Shown: positions 1-12,440 of the stretch, in pieces
Numbering within the stretch: the stretch's first letter is position 1
Layout of the letters: every line of letters starts with the position of its first letter
Source of the DNA: Bathymodiolus brooksi
Taxonomy: Eukaryota > Mollusca > Bivalvia > Mytilida > Modiolidae
Length of the DNA: 64,000 nucleotides
Direction: 5' to 3'
NCBI GenBank assembly: GCA_963680875.1
Contig: OY804582.1
Location: 56,810,646-56,874,645 of the forward strand
Made by a program: the position numbers and the translations under genes
The notes under the pieces: generated by a model
What the model saw: the letters and a program-made list of their open reading frames with translations, nothing else
Database searches by the model: none
What the model was told of the DNA's origin: nothing

Positions 1-1524
1 AAAATTAGAACTAATCATTTTAAAACAACATGATTGACAAACAAAAATTTACATAGTTTAATGTAAATGACTAATGATTAAGAAAACTAATATACTGTAA
101 TATTGAAAAATCACAAAGTTAAAAAACATACTGACAAGAAGCTCCCAGGCATTAAAAGATGGCAATAACGATTTCATCGATTTCATCGCCAATTAAAGAT
201 TTGAATTCAAATTTAATCATGCCTGAATATACAGAGAGAATGATTAAAAGCTGGGTCATCAGAGTGTTTGAACACATTATTGTCATGCAAATCAAATCAA
301 GAAACAATCTTGGTCTTCTAAAGAACTACTATGGTGTTTATTTGTCAAAAAATAAGAAGATTGAATTCACACCTAAATGAAATAGTTAAAGGAGTACAAT
401 AAGGTGAACTGAAGAACACCATTAACATCCATTGTTATGCCTACCTAAATTTTATTATATTTTTAGTTATTGATTAAATTGATTCTGATAAGCTGTTTGG
501 TTTATATAGAAAATGTCCAATGTTGCTGTCAAATTTGGTAGAAATCAAAATTTCTAATTTTAACAAGTATTTGATCAAAATATAGATGGGAATCATCAGA
601 GTAAGATAAAAGTTTGACGAGTCTCAACCAAAAACTGAAAAAGTCACGAGTCCCACTAGTACATACTTTGTTATTTTTTGTAAAAAATGGTGAGTCTCAA
701 ACACAAGTGATGAGTCCAGGGCTCATCTAGATGAGTTGTAGGTATCTCTGAAACATTCAAGTCCAACACTTTGATATTGTCATGTAAATAAATTCAACTT
801 GAGAATTGCTAAAAATACTTCACAGACACTATGCTATACTATAAATTGCAATTCGGAGATATATTTTCTACATGAAGCCTGGTTTAATTTTGACGAATGC
901 TCTTGGAATTGTTAAAAAAAAAAGGGGACTAGATTTACTATTTATTTTGCCAATTTACTATTATTATATCCTATTTTAATGACGTACACAGCAGGTTCCG
1001 CCAGCATTAATCAAAATGTTATCAACCTAATTCATTGTGCCTTCATACATCTTTGCATTTTTTAAGGACTTAATTGCATTTTAAGCAGGTGTAAATTATA
1101 AACTGAGTGTAACTGCTGGTCCCTTTTATCTCTTGATTAAAAAAATACATGTTCTATAGCACGTTTATTCATTAAAGATTAGTTTATGCTTTGTGGGATG
1201 TTCAGTTAATCATATTATCAGAGGGAAACTGAAATTCATAAAAATGTAATTAAAAAAGACATAGCTGTTTAATTCTTTATTCTCAAATAATACAGTAGTT
1301 TATAAATAATTATTTTTATTATTGGTAAATGACTTTGTGGGAAAAGTAAATGAAGCCATCACCCACCCCCAAATATGGGAAGTTGGATATAAAATATGTT
1401 CATGACATTCCTCCTTTCTGTCAGTTTATTTTGTGTGGATTCATTAATCCACTCGTGTAAACAGAAATGTTAGAAACAAACCATAGTGGTCACTGACACC
1501 AGAACATTGTTCTCCTCAAGTACA
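1..1524. other. AT-rich non-coding DNA
   Basis: No exon, RNA gene or recognisable element was found. The small open frame at 159-380 has no family signature and no convincing splice context. If the protocadherin-like gene reaches leftwards out of the window, this is likely intron. Confidence 0.4.
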
Positions 1525-1615
1525 GACTGAAAGGGGGAAGGGTCCACAAACAGTAAAACTGACTGCTATGCTATAACTGAAATATTGTTGAAAGTGGTGT
1601 TAAACACCAATAATT
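1525..1615 (+). mobile_element. SINE tail fragment
   Basis: The conserved 3' core of the window's main SINE family is present (AACTGAAATATTGTTGAAAG followed by a TTAAACACC-type end). The tRNA-like head is missing or too diverged to see. Confidence 0.6.
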
Positions 1616-3320
1616 TTGATCCTAATCCTGGATGCTCACATTTATTTTGTTGGGTTTTCAAAATGAAGTGTAGAATGAATCTGATCACAGGGACATTTGT
1701 ATAAGGTTGATACATTGTTTTGGGAGAAAGCAGGGTTTGTGTTGACATAAATATACAGACACAGACCACTGTTTGTTGCAAACTAACTTATAAACCCTAT
1801 AAAGATGGTCGTAATACAAGCCTGTGATCTAATTTCCTACTGTAACTCTATATTAGATATTGACGTGGTGATCTATTTCTCCGTTTCATCAGTGACATCT
1901 GCAATATTTAGTATTTAAAAGATATATAAAATTTTAATGACTTTTTGTAGTTAAAATTAATTGATCAATACCATTGAACAATAACTAGCTTGACTTTTAA
2001 AATTTAAAAGTAATCTTTGTTGAAACGTCACTGCTAAATTTTGCTTTATGGAAAAATGATGAAAACCTTTTGGCATGTAACTTGACAGAAAAGGTACACT
2101 TGTTAGCGAGTTAACTTGCCCTATAATTTATAAAATTATTTAATAAACAGGATATAATACCAGATTTGTACCGTATTGTATTATTCTCGTAGAATTGAGC
2201 CTATAATAAGTTGCATCTATAGCTACTTAATTCACCTTTATGAAAAAGTGTCAGCAGTTTGACGATATTTTCATATCTAATTTAGCGATAATGATCATAT
2301 TTGATCTAAAAATGACAAACTTTAGCCCATGAAATTGATTTTCCCTTTCACAATTACACCCATAGAGAGACGTTAACAATAGACGTTCGCTTATAAAATT
2401 CAACACAATAAGTCATCCATGGTTATAATGATTTTATTTTTCATAATAAAAAAGCCACTACCTTATTTACAAGATATTTAGCTATATTACTGGTAATACC
2501 CTTTTTCGTGATAATAATGTCACTGATATTGTATTTAGTAATTCATCTTTACTCATGAAGGACTTGTCCAGTATTATTAAAAGCTGCTGACCTTTTAATT
2601 AGTAATTCACCATTGCTTATTAAACATACACAGCACATAATTAGCAAATAGGAGTTTTTGAATTTTGAAACTGTACTGAGTTTGACCCTGATGATCCGTG
2701 TCCTAAAAGTCCTTTAAAAACATCTAGGAACTAAACATTCAATGATCATTGTTTAAACCTATCATTCAACCACAAAATAATTTTATTTAGATATGGTTTT
2801 TTTTTAAATTACCTGGATAAAAAGTTCTTGTATGATACTGAAAGAAGATGGTCTCACATTCTGACTGCAAGTCCAATTGAGGTCAGAATTGAGGAATAAT
2901 TTCAGACTATTTTCTTTAGAGTTATCTCCCCCTTGTTTAAAATGAAGATATCCTATATTTATTTTCTATTAAAAAAAATTATTTGAGGAATATGCTCTGA
3001 TATTTTAGGTGATAAAAATGTGCATGTTCAGTTTATTCACTGGTTAGTTCACCATTATTTTGACTTTCACTTTTAACAAATAAAACCTAGCTTAATTACA
3101 TGTAACATTTATTTGTTATTACCATGTTATATAATTGACCAGGGCACTGTGTCCCACGTCCATCCCACACCTGTAATTTAAAAGCTAGCCATATAAAACA
3201 TTACCTTGCCATTATAGTGCTTCCTCATCTTTATAATTAATCTAGACCTTAGGACAAGGAAACGTCTTTGTGATAAGATATCTATCTAGTGGTTCTCTGT
3301 GTATTTGTCATGTTTCCTAT
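1616..3320. other. AT-rich non-coding DNA
   Basis: Nothing recognisable apart from short A/T runs. Confidence 0.4.
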
Positions 3321-3329
3321 CCTATCTTA

Positions 3330-3595
3330 ATAGGGCCTTAAGCTTTTCTAATAGAACTTGACATTTGTCGTGGGTGATTGTTTTTTAACTGCTTTTTGTG
3401 ACCCTGTCCCAAGTTAATAGGTCCTTAAGCTTTTCTAATAGAACTTGACTTTTATCGTGGGTGATTGTTTTTTAACTGCTTTTTGTGACCCTGTCCCAAG
3501 TTAATAGGTCCTTAAGCTTTTCTCATAGATCTTGACATTTATTGTGGGTAAATGTTTTTTACTGCTTTATGTGGCTGCAGTTCGTTCATTTGCAC
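3330..3595. repeat. 87-bp tandem repeat, about 3 copies
   Basis: The landmark CCTTAAGCTTTTCT recurs at 3336, 3423 and 3510, an exact 87-bp spacing. The copies differ by scattered substitutions and the third decays after about 60 bp. Confidence 0.85.
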
Positions 3596-3737
3596 ATGGT
3601 TATGTGTTCTTTAGCTGTTTTAATAACATATATTTGGTATATGGAAATGATCATTGTTCTAACATTGTAAAGCAGCAATATTTTGTATATTTGAATGAAA
3701 AAAACAGTGTCTTGAATAGCTTGTAACTATTTTCTGG

Positions 3738-3955
3738 GTACCATCGTTGTCATGATCGTATGATAGTAGGATTTACAACTACCTATGTAATCAGTGCCTA
3801 TCACCAAATTTTTGAGTTTAAATCCCACTTCTAGCGAAGTGTACTCGATACAAAATTATGTGATTAAATTTGTCAGTGTCTTAGTGACTGGTTTCCTCCA
3901 CCAATAAAACTGACCATCACGATATAACTGAAATATTGTTAAAAACCATAATCAC
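3738..3955 (+). mobile_element. tRNA-headed SINE, near full length
   Basis: It has the family order: a tRNA-like head with a TAGTAGGATTTACAACTACC segment and the 'GTGCCTATCACC' stretch, a degenerate B box, the 'CCTCCACCAATAAAACTGAC' block, and the 3' core. It lies about 130 bp upstream of the exon at 4086, in the preceding intron. Confidence 0.75.
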
Positions 3956-4085
3956 CTAAATTATCGGAGCATTTTCCTTAAAATTATTTTTTAGGTAGAA
4001 AATAGATATCGAATAATAATCAGTAAGAAGGATATTGAAAAAATAAATATGATTTATACATCATTATATACTGTATGTTTTGTAG

Positions 4086-4191
4086 GATAAAGATAAAAGA
4101 CATGGTGATGATAGTCACAGTATAGGATCAGCCAGTGACAGTGGTCGTGGTAACAGTGATGATGAAAATAATAGATCTCCACATTCCTCTG
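4086..4191 (+). CDS. Penultimate coding exon, probable protocadherin-like cytoplasmic tail (left copy)
   Basis: This 106-bp internal exon lies between an acceptor ending TTTTGTAG and a GTACGT donor. It is read from phase 0 and leaves phase 1. It encodes 35 residues plus one base, rich in Asp and Ser, with the central motif SDSGRGNSDDE. The exon at 57017-57137 on the other strand has the same phases and the matching SDSGRGSLDDD, so the two are paralogous. Acidic SDSGRG-type patches occur in cytoplasmic tails of invertebrate protocadherins as I remember them. No cadherin repeat or membrane segment lies in the window, so the family call rests on the tail alone. Upstream exons must lie to the left of the window. 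Confidence 0.6.
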
Positions 4192-4259
4192 GTACGTTTA
4201 ATTTACTTATACATAAATCATAAATCAGAGTACCGCTCATCTGCAGGCTACGGTCTGTT

Positions 4260-5959
4260 TCACAATCATTTTTAGGGAATTAGTTTTGCTCATTATTGAA
4301 GACTCTACGTTGACTGTGAACTGCAGAACAACAATAAAAGTCCTGTTTCTTTACTTTAATTTATAAGGGTCCATTTTATGCTCATTTTAGGGTATGGGCT
4401 GAGCTCATTCTTGAAGACCTTACTTTGACTGTGAACTGCAGAACAACAATAAAAGTCCTGTTTCTTTACTTAATTTATAAGGGTCCATTTTATGCTCATT
4501 TTAGGGTATGGGCTGAGCTCATTCTTGAAGACCTTACTTTGACTGTGAACTGCAGAACAACAATAAAAGTCCTGTTTCTTTACTTAATTTATAAGGGTCC
4601 ATTTTATGCTCATTTTAGGGTATGGGCTGAGCTCATTCTTGAAGACCTTACTTTGACTGTGAACTGCAGAACAACAATAAAAGTCCTGTTTCTTTACTTA
4701 ATTTATAAGGGTCCATGTTATGCTCATTTTAGGGTATGGGCTGAGCTCATTCTTGAAGACCTTACTTTGACTGTGAACTGCAGAACAACAATAAAAGTCC
4801 TGTTTCTTTACTTAATTTATAAGGGTCCATTTTATGCTCATTTTAGGGTATGGGCTGAGCTCATTCTTGAAGACCTTACTTTGACTGTGAACTGCAGAAC
4901 AACAATAAAAGTCCTGTTTCTTTACTTAATTTATAAGGGTCCATGTTATGCTCATTTTAGGGTATGGGCTGAGCTCATTCTTGAAGACCTTACTTTGACT
5001 GTGAACTGCAGAACAACAATAAAAGTCCTGTTTCATTACTTAATTTATAAGGGTCCATGTTATGCTCATTTTAGGGTATGGGCTGAGCTCATTCTTGAAG
5101 ACCTTACTTTGACTGTGAACTGCAGAACAACAATAAAAGTCCTGTTTCTTTACTTAATTTATAAGGGTCCATTTTATGCTCATTTTAGGGTATGGGTTGA
5201 GCTCATTCTTGAAGACCTTACTTTGACTGTGAACTGCAGAACAACAATAAAAGTCCTGTTTCTTTACTTAATTTATAAGGGTCCATTTTATGCTCATTTT
5301 AGGGTATGGGCTGAGCTCATTCTTGAAGACCTTACTTTGACTGTGAACTGCAGAACAACAATAAAAGTCCTGTTTCTTTACTTAATTTATAAGGGTCCAT
5401 GTTATGCTCATTTTAGGGTATGGGCTGAGCTCATTCTTGAAGACCTTACTTTGACTGTGAACTGCAGAACAACAATAAAAGTCCTGTTTCTTTACTTAAT
5501 TTATAAGGGTCCATGTTATGCTCATTTTAGGGTATGGGCTGAGCTCATTCTTGAAGACCTTACTTTGACTGTGAACTGCAGAACAACAATAAAAGTCCTG
5601 TTTCTTTACTTAATTTATAAGGGTCCATTATATGCTCATTTTAGGGTATGGGCTGAGCTCATTCTTGAAGACCTTACTTTGACTGTGAACTGCAGAACAA
5701 CAATAAAAGTCCTGTTTCTTTACTTAATTTATAAGGGTCCATTTTATGCTCATTTTAGGGTATGGGTTGAGCTCATTCTTGAAGACCCTACTTTGACTGT
5801 GAACTGCAGAACAACAATAAAAGTCCTGTTTCTTTACTTAATTTATAAGGGTCCATTTTATGCTCATTTTAGAGTATGGGTTGAGCTCATTCTTGAAGAC
5901 CCTACTTTGACTGTGAACTGCAGAACAACAATAAAAGTCCTGTTTCTTTACTTAATTTT
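4260..5959. repeat. 114-bp minisatellite, about 15 units
   Basis: The landmark GACTGTGAACTGCAG occurs at 4312, then at 4427 and every 114 bp to 5909. The first spacing is 115 bp because of an extra T. Units are nearly identical, with variants such as a T/G change in TCCATTTTATG and an occasional GGGTTGAG. Because 114 is divisible by 3, a 530-codon repetitive frame stays open; I regard it as an artefact of the array inside an intron. Confidence 0.95.
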
Positions 5960-6758
5960 GTGTCTAAGTGTAGTGTTAGACGGTTTTTCTCATGTTCATG
6001 TTCATTTACATCCATAACTTTTCTTACTAATTTGTGTCTAAGTGTAATGTTGGATAGTCTCTCATGTTCATTTACATCCATATCCTTTTCTTACTAATTT
6101 GTGTCTAAGTGTAATGTTAGATAGTCTCTCATGTTCATTTACATCCATAACTTTTCTTACTAATTTGTGTCTAAGTGTAATGTTGGATAGTCTCTCATGT
6201 TCATTTACATCCATAACTTTTCTTACTAATTTGTGTCTAAGTGTAATGTTGGATAGTCTCTCGTGTTCATTTACATCCATAACTTTTCTTACTAATTTGT
6301 GTCTAAGTGTAATGTTAGATAGTCTCTCGTGTTCATTTACATCCATAACTTTTCTTACTAATTTGTGTCTAAGTGTAATGTTGGATAGTCTCTCGTGTTC
6401 ATTTACATCCATAACTTTTCTTACTAATTTGTGTCTAAGTGTAATGTTGGATAGTCTCTCATGTTCATTTACATCCATAACTTTTCTTACTAATTTGTGT
6501 CTAAGTGTAATGTTGGATAGTCTCTCATGTTCATTTACATCCATAACTTTTCTTACTAATTTGTGTCTAAGTGTAATGTTAGATAGTCTCTCATGTTCAT
6601 TTACATCCATAACTTTTCTTACTAATTTGTGTCTAAGTGTAATGTTGGATAGTCTCTCATGTTCATTTACATCCATAACTTTTCTTACTAATTTGTGTCT
6701 AAGTGTAATGTTGGATAGTCTCTCGTGTTCATTTACATCCATAACTTTTCTTACTAAT
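5960..6758. repeat. 66-bp minisatellite, 12 units
   Basis: The unit start GTGTCTAAGTG occurs at 5960, 6034 and 6101, then from 6167 every 66 bp to 6695. The first unit is longer (74 bp) and most diverged. The array abuts the 114-bp array with no spacer. Frames are open on both strands because 66 is divisible by 3; neither is likely to be coding. Confidence 0.95.
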
Positions 6759-8037
6759 AATAGTAATATATGTAATATCAGATGTACTTTATTATAGGTG
6801 TAGGTATAGATCTTGTAAAAAGAAGACTTTATCAACCTCGAAGGTTGAAAGACCTATCAGTACTTAGATTATTCTGTAATAGTAAAATAAACATTGGTCT
6901 ATGTTAGAGTATCCTAACTATCTTCTATAATAAACTCTTTGAAGATGTAGATCTCAGATTTCTAAAATCAAGATATTCTTCTACACATTTGAAATGTTAA
7001 TCAATTATGTCAATAGAAATTGATTCTTGACTAAACAAATTTCTCAATTTCCACATCTAAAAGAGTTCACCACTTCTGAAATCTTCCAAAAATATTTCTT
7101 TCTGATTTGTTTCAAGTTTGGACAGAAGTGTATTATTGACAGATAAGTATCATGTACATCTGCCTTATTGACTGTCCGAATTCAGTAAACATTAATTGGG
7201 AGCACCTGCCGAAAATCTTTCTAAATAAATAAAGAGCTGAAAAACTTGTCTGGGTGGTGATATTCTGATTTATTAAGTTTATAAATCTTGATAATATGGT
7301 AATTGTTGCCATTTTTCTTTATCAAATTATTGATATTTTTTATTTGATTAACGTAAGATGAGTAAACTATCTCAAACATTGATTACCATGGTAACATTAT
7401 ATACCTGTACCAGGTATAATGTAATAACTGGTATTTTAGACTCATTTTACACAAATAAATTCCAGCATGATTTTCTTCATGTTTCAGACTTAAATTTCAA
7501 CTTGTTATTGTTTTTTTCTGTGGAGAACAAATAAAAATGTTTTAGATTTGTCTGAGAAGCTGTAAAATTACATGCATCTAAGGCTGAATTATCCTCTTAT
7601 TTCCATTTTTACTGAAATATTTTTTTGTCTCTCCTTGCTAAAAGATATGATGTATATTGGGTTCCTATGGTACCGTGGTAGTTAATTTAAAAAATGGCTG
7701 TGAAAATTGGTTGAAATAGCACATGATTACACCGTATCATGGGAAGCTGGAAAATGACATGCTTAACTTTGAGGCTGAATTACCATTCATTTCAGTTTTG
7801 ACCCTGATAAAAAAAAAATTGGCTTGCTCAAAATCATGTCTTCCTTCTGCTCTTACTTTTGGATTTCCTCAGCAGATTATTTTACCTTTAACTTGTTGAT
7901 ATTATAATACCAGTAAGTACAAACCGCACACAGTAACCATGGTTACAACTCATTTTTATGGAAACGGCAATAAACTAATTTTTATGTCTTTGTTTAACTA
8001 TAATTGTGTTTAATTTAATGTTATTTTATTTTGACAG

Positions 8038-8270
8038 GAAACAACAGAACACAACAGAAAGTACGACAAAGTCATCAAAAAACAGATAGTTCGAATCAAA
8101 TGTTCTCACCAAGAAAAATACCACATTCCCAACAACCACTTTTATTTAGTCCATCAAAAATGAACGAACAGCATGGACCAAGGTCACTTAAATATCATAC
8201 AGATAATCCTAGAAACATTTTCCATTTTGACCAGCAAGAAAATGGACCAGTGATAGACTGTGTTGTCTGA
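8038..8270 (+). CDS. Terminal coding exon, probable protocadherin-like cytoplasmic tail (left copy)
   Basis: This exon starts after a T-rich tract ending TTTTGACAG. It enters in phase 1, joining the single G left at 4191 to GA, and stops at TGA 8268-8270. It adds about 77 residues that are polar and rich in Gln, Ser, Pro and His, with no membrane segment. The protein ends VIDCVV, a hydrophobic C-terminus that could act as a PDZ ligand. It shows little residue-level similarity to the paralogous last exon at 55974-56401, so the tails have diverged or use unrelated last exons. The splice junction is inferred from phase and consensus only. Confidence 0.6.
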
Positions 8271-8849
8271 CCACCAATCACGAGTCAGCTACAAGTCATG
8301 TGACATTACCGCCATATTGTTGTCTGTGATAAACTAAAATGTGTTCAGTACTTTTTTTTTGTGTAAATTGTGACAAATACTTTTAAGTGCTGATTTCTTA
8401 TTCTACAATTGACTTGATAGTGTCATTTCTACAAAATAACTGACTAATAACATTTTTTTTAAATCGCCATGATGCAAGTGTATTAAGCAGGTCTTGATAT
8501 CAGTTTCTCTAGTCATGTTAAACATGAAATTACACAAATTATCGTACGAGTCGAGCTGTAGTCAAAGTATGCAACTACAAGAATGAAATAGACCATTTGC
8601 CCATTAAATACCAAGGTAGAAGAAGCAAAAATAAGACATCAAAGGATTGAAAGTTACACCTTTTCTACAATGATAAAAAGAAACTTCCATAAGTGATTAA
8701 ATAATTTATCTGAAAATATTAAAGAGATGTGAAAGACCAGAAAGAGAATGTTGATGAAGAGGGATATAAATGCTGCTACTTCAGAGGATATGAAGGTCAA
8801 CGTAAAGAGGATGTGGATTGAATCAGGTAAATAATCTTATTTGATTAAT
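8271..8849 (+). other. Presumed 3' untranslated region
   Basis: Non-coding sequence after the stop. A possible splice donor (GAATCAG then GTAAAT, near 8835) and a possible acceptor (TCTTTCAG before 9730) hint at a 3'-UTR intron, but nothing confirms it. Confidence 0.3.
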
Positions 8850-8892
8850 TGGTTTATGGTGTTTAATGCCACTTTCAACAATATTTTAGTTA
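8850..8892 (-). mobile_element. SINE tail fragment, interrupted by a MITE
   Basis: The reverse complement of the SINE 3' core breaks off at AGTTATA where the TA-flanked MITE begins. After the MITE the sequence resumes TATC, as the SINE would. Confidence 0.6.
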
Positions 8893-9072
8893 TACAGTGA
8901 AGCCTGTTTAAACCGAACCCTGAGTAAACGAAAACCTGCCTAAACCAGACAGACTTTACAGTCCCATCTACTAAATGTCTATGTAATTTGAACCTGTCTA
9001 AACCAAACACCTGTGTAAACTGAACAAATTCTTCAGTCCCAAAAGGGTTCGGTTTAGACAGGTTTTACTGTA
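8893..9072. mobile_element. MITE, mariner-like, TA-flanked
   Basis: Ends are TACAGTGAAGCCTGTTTAAA and, inverted, TACAGTAAAACCTGTCTAAA. The ~30-bp TIRs carry the ACCGAACCC motif, the interior has no ORF, and TA flanks both sides. A relative lies at 51921-52097. Confidence 0.75.
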
Positions 9073-10000
9073 TCATTCACAAGTGTGTAGAATTCTGTCT
9101 TTTCTCAAGTGGAGCATTAGCGGAACAAGTTAAAGTTGTTGAATTTCACACATGAGTGAAAGATATTGAAATGCCTTAATTTGGCTGAAAGGATGAACAT
9201 ACTTCTTTGATAAATAATTAAAATGTAATACATAATTTAAAAAATTGCAGGAAAGCAAATACTATTTCCTACTGTAATGCATTCATAATTCTAATGTTTC
9301 ATTGAACAAACGACCGTACAGAACACAGCATCATATGCAGTGGTCTTCTATAGGCTGTCTTACATGGAAAAATTCCATATACAAAAGAATACTGTCGTTC
9401 ACCATTTTAATATAGGTTCACCCATCAATGAGAGGGGTGTGTTTGAATACTTTGTGACATTTGGTTACTGGATTCTTCGAGGATCGTTACTATTGATTGA
9501 GCTAGAATTTTTTTATTGAATTTATTAATGATATGAAATTCTGAAGATACAACAAGCAATATTGTACAATGGTGAAATTAATCAATTTTAGACTGTTTAT
9601 TTTGTTTTTTTGCCCAAATAATTATTGTGCAGTTGATATAATTATCTTGAAAATCATAAACTATTGGTCCTGAAATTTGTGTATTGCTTACAGAGTATAA
9701 CATTTTAATATGGTTTTTTCTCTTTCAGGAATTGGCTGATGTTGATAATGTTAAAACTACAATACAACACCATCATATGTTATTGATGTTTTATTATCCT
9801 GTTTGTGATTGACCAATGATTAAAATAGAACATAGATTTTGTTTCCGAAATGGATTTTTGTGTACCAAGAAATGTCAAATTTGATAGAAATTCTAGTAGA
9901 ATAATATTTATTCGGAAAAATTAATTGTCTGTCTATCCATTATTCTGTCTCATCAATATTTGCAGATTTTTAAAAAAAATTCCTCATATCTCACTTTTTT
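9073..10000. other. AT-rich non-coding DNA
   Basis: Nothing recognisable beyond the possible splice acceptor near 9729. Confidence 0.35.
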
Positions 10001-10007
10001 TTTTTTT

Positions 10008-10142
10008 TTAAGTCCTCCAAATTAAAATTTGAATTTACTGGTCCTAATCAAAATGCTTGAATTTCTTTTCATATATTTCTAAATAAAAATGGAAAAATTT
10101 ACTGGTATTAGGTTGAAAGACCGGTGCTCATTGTGAGGACAT
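10008..10142 (+). repeat. Dispersed repeat with GTCCTC/GAGGAC ends, copy 1
   Basis: It begins AAGTCCTCC, contains AATTTGAATTTACTGGTCC, and ends GGTGCTCATTGTGAGGAC. A longer inverted copy lies at 61085-61250. Short inverted ends suggest a small non-autonomous element. Confidence 0.65.
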
Positions 10143-11556
10143 AATCATTCCAAGAATTGTTTAAGATTGAAAAGGAAATAAAAATGTCTTCAGTTTTTAC
10201 ACAATTTACTTTGTTGATAGAATTTGAATTTTTGTTATTAAAGCATTTTGCCATGATTTTAATCAACATTTCTATTTTTAAAACTGTCAAGATATTAATT
10301 TAAAAAGAAGAACAATAAATATTATTTATTAAAATTGAATTTTAATTAAGTCATTTTGATTAAATTTTACAATTATCTGAAGATTGAAAAGAAATTGTAA
10401 TGAAATGAAAATGTTCTGAAAAGACTGATATTCCTCTTGTGAAATTGCTTCACAACAAAATTTCATTTTGTTTTGTTTTGTTAAATGAGTTTTATATCAG
10501 AATTAAATCTACCATCTGTATAAAAGTGAAATTGAGAAATTGGCAAAAAATTGAAATTAAAGATTAGAATGAGATAATTTCAACATTTAGTTTAATTTAA
10601 ATTGACATGATATGCAGTAAGCATTACGAAATTTTGAAAAATGGCAATACACCAGCAAAACAGATCTACATCAATGAACATAAAGCAATTAAAAACTAAT
10701 ATCTAACAATTTGTTCCTTTGAAAATAAGGAAGGTCTTAATTTTTTATCTTAATTCACCAAAATTTACAGTTAGTAAATATTTTTAGAGATTTTACCAAC
10801 TGCCATTTTGTTCATCATTCTCTTCTCATCCAAAGTCTTCAGAGAAAGAAAAAAAAAAACTTTATTACATAACATTAAAAAGCTATAATGTTGATACACA
10901 CCAGATAATTTCTTCTGTATAAACATGTAATTGTTTAAAGTTCTTAGAAAATAAGTAGGTACCGGTAATGGGGCATGCAAGATTGGGAAAATATTTTCTT
11001 TCTCGAAAAATGTTTTTAAAGAAAATGAGGCATAAATAAATATATGGATTATTGAAAAGTCTGTTATTTCTTATTCAATATTTATCTAATAAGTTCATGT
11101 CAACTTTGAAGTTGTTTTTTCATAATATTTTGACAGACATTTCTTGCATAGAGGCTATTAAATTTCCATCAGAGAACAGTTATAAAAAAAATTTGAATCT
11201 GCTTGATGTTTACAAAGATGCAGTAAAGATGCATTGAGTTATTTTCACAATAACTTGCTGATCAAATGCATTTTGTACAAGAGTTTATTGGAAGTTGATA
11301 TTGTTAATGACATTTTTTATTTTGTACTTATGTGACACAAATTTATGCAATTTTTGTTGTTTGTATATTTTTTTATGAAAAAAGGTGAATCAAAATGCAT
11401 AATATTCTGAATAAAATGATTCAAAACATGAAATAATTAATCATTTGTCAAGTGTATTGAAGCATTTGTCTTTGTTATTGAAGACACACAAAGGAAAACA
11501 TGTTGTTTATTGGAACCAAATTTCATACAAAAATTAGAATCTTCATTGTAATAGAA
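10143..11556. other. AT-rich non-coding DNA
   Basis: Nothing recognisable. The short open frames here have no family signature. Confidence 0.35.
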
Positions 11557-11817
11557 TTAGGATTATGGTGTTTAATGCCACCTTCAGCAATATTTCAGTT
11601 ATATCGTGGCAGTCAGTTTTATTGGCAGAGAAAACTGGAGTACCCTGAGAAAACCACCGACCTGCACAAGTCGCTGACTAACTTTATCATGTAATGTTGT
11701 ATCAAGTACACCTCGCCATGAGTGGGATTCGAACTCACAACTTTAGTGGGGATGGGCACTAATTGTGCAGGTAGTTGTAAATGCAACTACCATACAGTCA
11801 CAACCATGATGGCACCC
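11557..11817 (-). mobile_element. tRNA-headed SINE, near full length
   Basis: The full family order is seen in reverse: 3' core, CAGTTTTATTGG block, GTACACCTCGCCATGAG, a B-box-like GGGATTCGAACTC, then the tRNA-like head with GTAGTTGTAAATGCAACTAC. Confidence 0.85.
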
Positions 11818-12186
11818 GTGTTGTGATGGCTTTGTTTTTGCCAGTATTGAAGGAATAGTTAATTTTACATATAATAGATCATTTGCACGTTTCCAACTTT
11901 GATTCTAAATTTAAATGATTTACAGGAATTATCTCCCTTTAAGGCAGGCAAAACGGTCACCTTTCATGCAAAGTTCAATGAAAATAACTTATATTTTTTA
12001 CCGTAATCGGTTCAGATTTGTAATGTTGCAACTTGTGAATTTTCTATTGGCTGTGAGATGATCCTCTGATTTTTTACAAAGTTCAAACACATGTATCTAC
12101 AAATTATGAAAAAATTGTACTGAAATTTGTTGACCTTTCCTTAAATTAGCTCTTACTAGGCCGGGTACCATTTTGTTTGTTGTAAG

Positions 12187-12440
12187 GTTAGGATTACGGT
12201 GTTTAACACCACATTCAACAATATTTCAGTTATATCCTGGCGGTCAGTTTTATTGGTGGAGGAAACCAGAGTACCCGGACAAAACCACTGACCTGCCACA
12301 AGTAACTGACAAACTTTATCACATAATATATCAAGTACACCTCACCTGAATGGGATTTGAACTAACATCTTTAGTGGTGATAGGCACTGATTGCATAGGT
12401 AGTTGTAAATCCAACTACCATACGATCACGACCACACCCA
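12187..12440 (-). mobile_element. tRNA-headed SINE, near full length
   Basis: Same family and orientation as the copy at 11557, about 370 bp away. The head ends at CCATACGATCACGACCAC. Confidence 0.85.

Larger units (their letters stand above)
4192..8037 (+). other. Phase-1 intron swollen by two minisatellites
   Basis: This 3846-bp intron runs from the GTACGT donor to an acceptor ending TTTTGACAG. About 2.5 kb of it is tandem repeat. Single-copy sequence from 4227 (AGAGTACCGCTC) onward aligns with the paralogous 615-bp intron at 56402-57016. The remainder, 6760-8037, is AT-rich with no feature seen. Confidence 0.7.

Noticed and set aside
4425..6017. 530-codon open frame
   Set aside because: Produced by the 114-bp tandem unit (divisible by 3) inside an intron; the paralogous intron has only one copy and no such frame.
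6068..6835. 255-codon minus and 232-codon plus frames
   Set aside because: Both arise from the 66-bp minisatellite; open on both strands with perfect periodicity and no independent coding signal.
8826..9760. Extra spliced exon (donor near 8835, acceptor near 9729)
   Set aside because: Splice sites look plausible but lie after the stop codon with no coding content; kept only as a possible 3'-UTR intron.
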